From Plutella xylostella (Eukaryota > Arthropoda > Insecta > Lepidoptera > Plutellidae): 64,000 nt of DNA. The notes below the pieces were generated by a model that saw only the letters and a program-made list of their open reading frames with translations, searched no databases and was not told the origin of the DNA. The first letter of the stretch is position 1. Each line of letters starts with the position of its first letter. Where the stretch lies: the NCBI RefSeq assembly GCF_932276165.1, contig NC_063986.1, forward strand, positions 8,878,501 to 8,942,500, written 5' to 3'. This document shows, piece after piece, positions 31,064 through 43,000 of the stretch. The position numbers were made by a program, and so were the translations under genes.

Positions 31064-34000
31064 CTACGTAACGGTCACTTCTGTATAGCAGCCGTCGCAT
31101 ACCCTGACGGGTTTGTTTCCACCAGCCAAAGCCACGGATTTCTCACTACAGGCGCCGCAGAATATTAGCCCGCATCTTCTGCAGTGATGCTGAAAAATAC
31201 ACAAAGATGGATTTAGAATATGTATAATAAAGAAGAATATGGAAATGGCGGCGGTTACATAAGTGGGAGTGAGAAGGAGACCTAAGAGGATGTCGAGATA
31301 GCATGAGTCCATTCGCCTTATGTATTGTTTCTTTATTTGCGGGCGTCATACGAGAAAACAAAACACTAAATAAAATTTAATATCTCATATATTGGCTACT
31401 TTAGCTATGCAATGGTGCTGCCAAAGTTTATTATTCATTCCACCACTATCATATTGGCAAGTTTACATTATTACCAGCCAGTCTTTAAAACGAAAAGAGG
31501 TGCGTTACCTTTCTCCGTGCAATATTGAACTCTTTGGAGCAAGCGGTGCAGGCGATGGCGTCTTTATCGCTCAGCCAAGTGGGTGTCTCCTCAGGAATAC
31601 TTCGCGCCTCTTTCTCCAGTAACTCTTGCAGCTGTAGTTTGTTCTCACTGAGCGTAGCGCCTACTTCTTCTAAGGTTTTTTGCGCTTCGGAATATTGCGT
31701 TTTTAGGACATGTTGCTCTTCTTGTAAGGCTAGGTATTTCTGTGAAATTAGAAATATGATTTTAAAAGGGGGTAACTTTATGTATGATACTGTAAGGATG
31801 GTATAGAAAGGTGGATGTCTAGAAGAGGATAAAGCTGATAAATAAATGAATATTTGTTATTTACCTGTCCGATGCATTTTAATGATTCTACTTCTTGCAT
31901 TAGCATTGATATTTTGTCTCGATCTCTCACCATTGATTCCTGTGCAGAGAATGTTTAAATTATTGCACTAATTTTCATTATAAGACTGCCATTTGATAAA
32001 ATTCTACTCATTCAGTTTTTAGACAGATTTTCAGCTCACTGGTGAACACACCATAATAATTTTTCTTATAAGTATTTAGGTACATACTTTTTCCTTTAGA
32101 TAAGGGATTGTCACTTGTTTAAGCCGAACGTACACTACCGGCTAAACTAAGTTATAGTTCGCATAGTTGAGCCAGTTTTTCATACAGAGTGCATAGATTG
32201 CGGTGGACGCACGTGAATGAAAAACTGGCTCAAGTATGCGAACTAACTTAGTTTAGCCGGCAGTGGACGTTCGGCTTTAGACTCTATTTCCTAGCTCTTC
32301 CACTCATCCGTTCACCTCCATCTTCACATAAAACCAACTCTTATTATCCATAACTGTAAGTCTCATACTTGTAGCGATATCCTCCACTCCCGCTCTATCC
32401 TGAGGTCCCCCTCAGCCGCCACGGCCCGGGTCTCGGCCGCCGCCGCCTTCTGGCCCAGAGATCTAGAACTTTCCTCCAGAGTCTTCCGCGCTAGTTTGTC
32501 TTCTTGTAACCTGGTGACGTTTACCCACTTCTATATTTATTACTCGTGCGAATTAATTGTGCACCAGACTGGCAAAAATCAGAGGTCATATTAACTAGCT
32601 GTGGCGTACCGACGTGACCTCTGGTTCTTGCTGGCCAGGTGCACAGTTAATTCGCACGAGTAATAATTTGCCTGTATAGGGTGCTAAAAAGTGGTATGTT
32701 GACAGGAGGTGACGCAGGTGGTCAATATGAACAACTTTTGTACTACGAAAAATTGCTATAGAATGTATAAATTATTGCACAAATTTTCATGAGACTGCCA
32801 TTGGATAAAATTCTACTCATTCAGTTTTTAGACTGATTGCTTCGTCATAGTAACTTTGTTTTCGTTGACTTGGTGGTGATTAGGTTTTTTGACAGCAATT
32901 TCCAAAAAGTTGTAGATCAAAGTGGTTTAGCATAACGAACTGAGTCACCCCATTTTGGCTTACTAAGTATACCACTTATCCAACACCCTGTAGACTCTTT
33001 GTATTTAAGAGTGGGAGCCAGTTTTTACTGTAGTTAAGTAAATGGCTTAGCTAGGTACTATAATATATTTTTTTATACTTACCTTCACAACTTGAATTTC
33101 AGCCAGAAACCAAACTTCTCATTACAATAAGGATGCAAACAAAAACTGATAAATAACAGATTTAACCACCTACCAATAAAGAAAATGTTTCTTATATAAC
33201 TTATTATAATGGTTTGATCATTTTATACGAATAATTTAGGGTTGACTTCTAATAAACCAAATTGTATAAATCTTACTGAAAAAGAAACGTTTACAAAATG
33301 CGGAAGGACTCATGCTATCTCGGCCTATTAGTAGTAGTGTATAAGGTCCGTCAATAAAGAAACAGTATGAAAATGGCTGTTGACTAATACTGCTATCGCA
33401 GTGTGATTACGATTGTAGGTCAGTCAATCCTTTTTCCTACGCTCACTTATGTAACGACCGCCATTTTAGTATGTTTTCTTTATTTACGGGTGTTATATCT
33501 ACTCAATACTTACGTAGTAGCCACAATTTAGGTTGTTTCTTTATCCTCGTGGATTATAATAAGTTATTTTAAAACACATCTTAATATTGGCTGTGTATCT
33601 TATTACCGGAACTTATTTCTGCCACCTTTGAGGTGCCTTTCCACCAGATATGACTGTGATATGCTGCGATGATTTGAAAGAAATCCGTTTTTCCCTTCCC
33701 ACCAGTGCTATGCTATTTGGACTAATTAATATGATTGGTGGATATCTATTTATAGCAACGTAGCATACTACATATCTGGTGGAAAAGCATCCTAAACGTA
33801 GAGTACAGATGAACGAAGTCTTTAAAATCATCAGAAAGGAAGAAAGGTACTAACATAAATCATGCAAACATAATGACAGGACAGGTAGTGGCAAACCTAC
33901 ACAATAAACCAAACTGAATTAAGTAAAATTTTAAAAAGCATATTTCTATCGACTCAATCCAAATAAAATACAAGTTCATTGAATATAGGATTTATTATTT

Positions 34001-37000
34001 ATGAATGTTTTTTAAAATATTTTATTATAAACAATACTTGTACACACTATGTTTTCTAATTATAAAAAAGTATATTAAGGAAGCCAATTTATTTATTGGA
34101 TCCACGGATTTCGCTAAATATAAGCATTAGCTAATACTCACTAATATGTATCACAATATTATAATTGTACATTACCTTATATATTTTTTCATTTATCAAA
34201 TGAGATCGAATATACTAATGTGGTGTTCATTCGTCAATACATAATATATTTTATCAAAGGATTTAATTTATATAAACAACATAACAAATTTAGTATATTG
34301 TAAATTACATTAGTGTCTATGATTAACAAAATACCAAGAACAAAACAGTATATTTCTAGTAGATCACATTATCAACGTAAATATGAAAAGGTTAATCTTA
34401 TTGAATAGTTTCTATAACAACCATCATGAAAGAAAATAAACTTAGAAGTTTTATAACTTTTAACGAAATATCTTAATACCACAGCAACTGTAAGCTATAA
34501 GCAATCTGTAGCCTTAACATCTATGAGATCCTAAAATATGAAAAATACTTTCAAAAATAGAGTTGACATCAATGTTTCAAGTTTATTGTGGGGGTTTGCC
34601 AATATATTTTTTTTTACCTCTATAGTTCCAAGCTGTGCACTGCCCACACCTACATAAGTGCTCTTAATTTCCTACAAAATATCCGGAACGTTCACTTATT
34701 CCAATGTAAACCAGCCAATTCACACACATGTCTCCAAAATTCCACCTTTCTCGCTCTTTAACACAATACTTTAGCCAGATGGCAACAGTATATCAATCCT
34801 TTATTTATTTACACTGAAATAAGTGAAATGTATCCGTTGCTACTCTACATACATCCGTTATGACTCTGAGCTAAGCTATAAGGCATCAACGCGCTGGCCA
34901 CTCTGCTTCAAAACATTAAACTTTGTGCTACTTATTTTATGATTCATTATTTGTTGTAGCGTCAATGCAATATGACTAGAGGAATAGTATTCCCTGAGCA
35001 AATAGCACCGTATATATTTTAGCTTAGCAGGTGCTATCAAAACGGATGCATTTAGAGTAGCCATCTGATATGTAAAGCGATACACAAAATAGCATATTAT
35101 GCTCCAGGCATCATTCAAGTCCATAGTTGTAGGGTTACCCCGAGGTTGCGATGACATATAAAAAAAATCAACCTACTTTTCATCGAGCTGGTTTATCGTG
35201 GTGCCCATCGATTCAGTCTTTGCTTCCAATTTGGCTATTAATTCTGTTTTATGTTTCAAGGAACTTTCACATTCCTAAAACAAAGCCAATAAAACATTAG
35301 CAATGTCAACTCGTGCAAGTAAAATGTTAGTAAACGCTAGAACCTTAGGTATTAATTATTATCTTTCAACCGGGGTCAATACATTGGCTTCCTTAATAGA
35401 CCTGGTCAATTCACGCTCATGAAATAGTTTTGTTAACAAGAAAAGTGTGGTAGCCTCTCAAGATAGCACGATATTAAGTTAATAACAATATAGCAGGTAA
35501 AGGGAGAACATTTCTAAACAGAAAATTTTATGCATGAAGTCAGAAAGTCGCGAGATCAAAACGCCTGTTTTACTCAGCTAGTTCCTAAACGTTACTATTT
35601 TTTTTGCCTTCCGGCTTTCTGAACGGTGGTATTTCTTGTAAGTTTAGCTTTTTATTTGGAGGACCATCATCTTTTGCTTTGGCCTTTTTGCTTTCGGCTC
35701 TGAGCTTTATTAATTTTTCTCCTAGGTTGTCCTCATTTGTAGTTGGGGACCTTAGTGCTTTAGACAGATCGTTATCGGGTCCTAGAAATTGGTTATATTT
35801 CTCGAGGTTGTGCAGTATTTTGCCGATTTGCTCAGCTTTCACTTGTAGTCTCGATACCATCTCTCCTTTCTGTGTTAGTTCTATCTCACACTCCTTCCGT
35901 TCATAGCGCGGCAATGATAAATAGATTAGAGCGTTAGTATGTTACAAATAAATATTAAATATACTTAATGTGTGTAGAATTATCAAAGGAACTCTGCTAA
36001 TGGAAAATTAAGTAGGGTAGTGCAATAAGTGAAGAGAAAGATTGTAAAATATTATGTATAATACTTAAATTCAAAAAATTATTATGGAAATATGAAGCCA
36101 ATTTACGAAATCCAATACATACTTAGATAGTTAGGTACAAATAAATAGGAGTGCATTAACCGAGTGGGCGTCAAATTATGCAACCGAAGAGAATACATCG
36201 ACGGGAAAATAAGCGAAACTCATCAATCTGGCCCACGCTATGGCCTTCATGGTCGTACAGCCTGTATTGTATTGTCTGTGCTCTTTTGTTTAGAAAAAAA
36301 TATACTGTTCGTTTTTCAAATGTTGACAGTCGTAGAGGTCAACATTATTTTTACGGATAACGTAACGACTGTCGAATCGGTATTCATTTAGTTTTTGTTT
36401 ATGTGACGTCATTGAATTAGGTAAATGGATATAATTGTGATTTGAGTAATTTAACTACTAAAGAGCTGTGAAATAATTTATCTAACTAATTGATTCGGTT
36501 CCATTAATTAGGTTAGTGGTTACAAGGGTTAATGTTGGTATATTTGTTGCATGCTTGTCAAAGTATAATGAGGGTCTTACCTGAAGTTTTTTGTACATTT
36601 CAAGGTTAATAAGTTTGATGTCATCTAGTTGCCGTCGCAACGATATTATTGTGTCTTGCTTATCATGAATGTCTTTCTCTAATAATTTCATGGCAACTTC
36701 CATTTCAGCTTTAAGCGACACCTGAAAATTAAGATATTGTATGTTTAGTTTGAGATACTGATAAGGTATACTTACATTATAGATTTCTGCTAGACGGGCT
36801 TAAAATATAGTTGGTATGGTAGAGATTGTCGAGGAAAAATCTAATGTGACATTATTATAATTTTTATTTGAATGTTTACCTGCAAGTCTAATTCCTTTTG
36901 TAACTCTGCCGACTTCTTTCTCTCTTCCTCCAATACCTTGGATAATTCGCTGTCCTTTTCATTCTTTGCCTTATCAGACGATGCACTCTTAATACTACGT

Positions 37001-40000
37001 TTTTCCTGAAAATGTAGAACGCATATTATGATAAGTAATAATTATGTCAATTTTTATGTGTAGGTTAGGTACACTAGGTACAAATGTAGGACATACCTAG
37101 ATATAAAATATTTTTACTTCTTGTGAGTAAGTTTAAGTAGTGTAATTTTTCTAATGAAATAGAAAGACCTACTGAACGGATATTTTTGTGCAATACAGAA
37201 TTCAAATTGCATTGAATGATGAAATTATTATGATTTACGTGTATAATCAAAACATTTCATAAAGGGTACGTATTGCTTGATCAATTGTATAAAAAATAAA
37301 ATATATAAACATTATAAAACATATATACATATTATTACATATACAATTCAAAATAAACACATACCTCTTCATCCGACGGTAATTCCACTACTTTAATCCT
37401 AGTGTCTTTGTTTATATCTTGACCTGAAACAAAATATTTTACATGACTTCATAAAATTGTATTTTAGTTACAGCGGTGGACAAATTTTCACATTATCTTT
37501 TATCACAATGTGTCACCAATCAATACATTGCACATCCTACCATTCAAGTAAAAAAACATTACTCAAAGTTTACAAAAACAAAACCGCAAATCTAAAACAA
37601 ACTCGTAAAAGTGTCAAAGAACTTTCGCGCCATCTTTTATTTGTAACCCTAAAATACCCGGCGCGAAACATAAATAACTCACACAATGGCCTAAAAGACG
37701 TTCGTTTCGTTTTCGTCATCGAAGAGCCCATGACAGCGGCTCGGGCGGCGGTTAGATCCACACTGACAATAAAATACGATAGCAATAACGATGATTATCG
37801 TGAGGTGTATGACGCATCGTAGGTATTGTTAAATCGCAAGGTGCATTTTACTATTGAGCTAAGCGATGCCGATGTGCGGTAAGTGGTGTATTTATGCTGT
37901 CTCGGCGATTCCAAAGCGATACTAAGTTTGTAGTGCATTGCTGCGGTGAGCCGCTTTCGATTGAACGCTGATGTAATACTAATTAATTATAGTTTTGCAC
38001 ACGCCGAGTTTTCCTGAATAGGGTTCCTAATTCCTATGTAGGTAGTCAAGTACATCAGAATGGCTGTCGCGTAGTGGGAGACTACCTTTTAAGGGTCGGA
38101 AGGAAGTGAGCGTGTGTTTGTATTTTGGTACTTCAAATTTATAGCTAAGCCAATAAGAGTAACTGTAAAAGCTATCATGGAGCCATAAAGATGTATTCGA
38201 AAATATCTATACATTTTTATTTGTTATCATCAGCAGTGAAAGATTACGGGTTGATGCTGAATGTAATAATTAATGGTGATTGAGCTTTATCCGAGATAAA
38301 ATAGAGATTTCATGTAGGTACTTGAAAAATATGTGTAATTTAGTAGCTATTCAAAGTCGTAATGGTTTTGGGTAGTTTCTGTCACATGTTGAATATTTGT
38401 AATACTTAAATTTATTTTACCCCAAGAAAAGGCTGCATAATCAAATATTTTCACACAGATTGGGTGATGAGATCACACTTATGATTCATCATTTTTACAG
38501 ATATCCAAAGATATAGACCAGATAACTTTATTTATTAACTGATAGCTACTAGTTATTATTATGTGCTGATAGAAAAAGTAATATATGACTGTATACTTAA
38601 TAATAGACTGAGATTTTGGGTTCTTAAGCGGATGTGCAAATATTCGCAGATACAAACTAGACCTAATTAGAAATAGTGCAAACATAAGCATCAAATCTAA
38701 ATATGATGAGTGATAAGGTATGTGAGGTTAGCAGCTAGCCTTTGTATAAATAACCCTTCAAAAGAAAAAAAAGGTTTAATATTTCATTAATTTAAAACGT
38801 ATAGCATAAAGTTCAAAATATGGAGGCCGTATCCCGTAGTAGTGGTTGGAATATTCCAACCACTACTACGGGATAAACTGCAAAGCCGATTCTCTTGTGA
38901 ACCAAAATAGACGGTTGCGTATTTTAAGAAACATAAATAAAGCCGTATTTTTATTTCAAAGCTGCCGTATTATTAAAGAATATAAGCCCTTCCTGTTTGT
39001 ATACTTTGAACCCAGCTCAAGCAAGTGTGGGAGTGGAACAATAATAACTAACTTTGCGTAGGTGCGAGATTTAGAATACACCTAAATATTATTTGAGTCT
39101 ATAAAAACTAATAAAACGGTATAGGTCGCTGCTAATAATTATTAATACTGGACACACAGGTGTGTTATTTCAAACTTTAGATATTCATATTATGTATAGG
39201 GCTAAACGAGGCGACTGTTTGACAAACTAGCATTTTACAATCACTGTGTTAATAATTAGCTAATCGTAACGCTAACGTAGGGACACGTAAGTAACGTTAT
39301 GTCGAAGTCGACCTACATGCAAGATGTTATGCTTTATTAGCGAAACACTAATCGCGTGCCACTACATAAATATTTATTAACTATTTGTACCTATATATTT
39401 TTTAGCAAAAGGTTATTTAGTTTAGACCTGATTTAGTTCTAGTCTAGTTCTTTAGTACCTACGCTATGCCAAGTGCCCGATTTCGGCGAGTTAGTATGGG
39501 AACTATAAAACCAGATCTATTCTTAGGTACCAATGCAGTTTTAGTATCATTAAAAACGATTAAATAATTCTCAAAACAGATATGTATATGTCTCCGACCC
39601 TGTAAAGTGTAGTGAAATGAATGTAAGTATCTGAAACAAAAGTCCAAGATCCAACATCTTAACTAATATACCTAGACCTTTAGTTGTCTGTTGAATAAAA
39701 TAAATTAAATTAAATTAAATTAAATCTAAAACTAATTGTTCCTGTTTAACTATAATGTAAGCTAGGTATATATAAATGCGCATATGTGCTACTAAGCTAT
39801 GATAAATTTGTTATGTAGTGCAACTCCTTACCCACAGTCAAAACATATTATAACATTTGGTTTTGTGGGATGTATGTAATAGCATAAGTTGTTTTCTTTG
39901 AATAAAGATATATTCTATTCTAAAAAAAAAAAAAAGATATATAATCTTTTGAGTTTATTTATAAAAGTTAATTTGTAGGTATATTCCTATTCTTTGCAGT

Positions 40001-43000
40001 CTAAGCTCGGCCGCTAGGTACTAGACAACACACACCTATTAATCTTATTATTACATTTTGTTTCTTGCAGAATACTTAACTTCATTCCAAATAAAACATA
40101 CATAAATTTCTTACCTAAAGCATACTTGAGTTGGTTGTTCTCCTCCACTAGTGAAATCATTGTGTTTTTAGCGATGGCCATGTCTTCCTTCATGAGAGCA
40201 TTGGTAGTCGTCAGACTTTCCACTTTAGCTTGCAGGTTCGCCACTGTTGCACTGGGGACAACATTATGTTATTAGAGGATAATTACTATAGTATTTTAAT
40301 CTATTATGAACCATATAATATAGGTACATACACAAATACATGTAGATTAGTTCAGATGGGTAGTACCAATTATAAAGGCTGTTGTAAAAATGGAATAGTG
40401 GGCCGAAAATGGTACACACAATTCGATCCGTAGTAATTTAAAATGTATGAAAGGAAGAAATGGAATGATGGACTACGTGAAATAAGATTGAATATAGAGA
40501 CAATAAACTTGAGAAGGCCTAGCACGGGGCACCATTTAAGACGCAACAAAAGTTTAGTGCGCGATGTTAGTGAGCGCAGTGCCAAACTTTTGTCACATCT
40601 TAATTGCGCCCCGTGCTAGCTCTTCTGGTTGTCGGTATCGCTATGGCTTTGTTTACTCTCTGTATTTTCGGCGTTGCCGTTCCTACAGAAAGAAAATCAA
40701 GAGAGAGACTGCACTAACTTGAGATGTCGATTAAGCTCTTCAATATAGTTCTTCTGGTCGAGCATGGTATTTATATGACGTTGCTTCGGCTCAGTTGCGA
40801 CGTTGCCGCTGTTACTCAGGTCGTTGGACGAGCTGCTGCCTCGCAGGTACAGAGAGAAGTCTATGACGCCCTGCTGGCTGTCCAGGTCTTCTTCCTGAGG
40901 AGATGGTGTAGAGGTTAGTATTTTAGTATAACTGGTTTAAGGTCAGTGATAATTGTTATGAGGAAAATTTGAAGATTTTGGATCCCGTGGATACCGACCG
41001 CGACAACGAATTTAAATCTAGGTCCATTTCTAAAACCTACATTTCACATGACATGCGTGCAATATCTTTTCGCCATTATACGCCTTTGTAACTTCCTTTC
41101 AAATAAACTAAACTTTGCTTTTAAAACATCTAATAGGTACCTATGTTTCGAAATTAAATCATGTCACTCTTCCTGTTGACTAAGTACCATTGTACGTCTG
41201 TAACCTATAACAACTCGTCACGCCACACCAAAGCTGCACTTAGTAACGCTTCAGTTCACTCCCATAGTTTCTATGTTAAGGTCATGCCCACACAGAAATA
41301 GCCTCTCACGGGCAGAACCCTTACTGACCTTGACACAGAGGTTGCAATCGACGACATTGAGGCCGACTAACAGGCCGGTGATGATGACGGCTTCTTCGTT
41401 CAGCATCAGGGCGTGAGGTTCGAAGTATTCTTCGAGGGTTTCCTCTCGATGTTCTAGAAGGATCCGGAGGTAATCGGCCAGACGCTTCTGCATGAGGGCC
41501 AGGCGCAGCCACGCGCGCGCGCGACCCATGGCGGTTCTGTTGACGGTTGACGGGTTAAATAACTAGATAAAGTGTCTGATTATGTGTCACGAGTATTTGT
41601 TGTCATGCGGATGCTAAGCTTATGTTGTCTCGTTTTTCACTTTTATTGTAGGTACCACTTATTGACTTAAATGTGCAACATTATGGGCTCAATAGCTAAA
41701 ATGTTTTGCAATTATCTTAAATTGTTTTTGTAAGGAAGAAATCCTATTTATATGTATAGGTAGTTGGTAAACAATCAAATAGGATTTAACACAAAACACA
41801 ACGCACTTAGGCCAGTTTCGCTAAGACCCACAAATCCGTTACCAAGGTTTCTGTTTCTCAGGTTACCGTTTAATCAATGCTAGGTATAAGACTTGTTATC
41901 CCATTTTATATACTACCTATATGCATTTAGAGATTAAGAGTTATGCATTTAGGTAGATATAAATATGTACAGCTGAGATTAGAATGGAAAATACGAAAAC
42001 GCGACCTGTGGTGCGTTGATCTTTGCTGCATAAGCCTACAGTTAGCCGGTAGTGTTTGTGCGAGGAAGGATATCTCGCTTAAGTTTGAGTACACCTTCAT
42101 CATCATCATCAGCCAATAATCATCCACTGCTGGACATAGGCCTCTCGCAAGGAGCGCCACAACACTCGGTCCTCGGCCTTCCTCATCCAACCACTACCCG
42201 CCACCCGCCTAAGGTCGTCAGTCCAGCGGGCAGGAGGGCGTCCCACGCTGCGTTTGCCTGTTCGTGGTCTCCACTCGAGAACTCGTCTACCCCAACGGTT
42301 ATCGGTTCTTCGGCAGATATGATCAGCCCACTGCCACTTCAGCTTGCATATTTTGACAGCTATGTCGGTAACCTTAGTCCTTTGATGGATAACCTCGGAG
42401 TACACCTTACTAGCTAATATTACAATATTAGAGACTTACTTCACAGTGGGTAGATCGCGAACGCTGGCCGTAATGTCGGCTGCTTCAGGAGAGAACTTCT
42501 GAACCATCTGCAGAATGTCCCACAGCTCCTTCTTAGGGCCGAGAAGTCCCTGAAATAACGAGTAACTATTTACTGAAATGCCTTGTTCTGTGACGTCATA
42601 GAGGGTGTAATGTTATGACGTCATTAGATGTTTATATGTGCAGATAATAATATATGTAGGTATATGCAATGTCGAATTATATTCTTAATAGGCAATTAGT
42701 ATCTATAGAAAATGAATTAGACTTAGACCATTTAGACAAATCGAACCTTACCTAGTTTATTATTGACGTACCTTCTTAGGTTTGAGTCCATGGCGCATAA
42801 CGTGCTCAAGCACGATGAAGAAGTGATGCAGCGGCAGATGATCACTGTCCAACATGCGGCCATAACGCAGGGACTGCTCTATCAACTCCTTCACGATCAG
42901 TTTAGAAATGTTCACCAAGTTGCTACGCTCGATGACCACCGGGTCCCGCGCTGCGAAAGAAGAAAACAAACTATAATACTGGCCACTTATAATAGTAAAG

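Larger units (their letters stand above)
37424..40114. other. Large RUFY intron
   Basis: Holds a GC-richer patch at about 37615-37810 with two facing E2F-like sites, a perfect 44-base palindrome at 38831-38874, and a retroposed tail (AATAAAGATATATTC followed by 13 A) near 39902-39935. A (TAAAT)n run lies at about 39703-39725. No coding exon was recognised. Confidence 0.5.

Noticed and set aside
42052..42417. Plus-strand 121-codon frame
   Set aside because: Antisense of the RTE 3' end, whose minus-strand peptide has the recognisable family tail.
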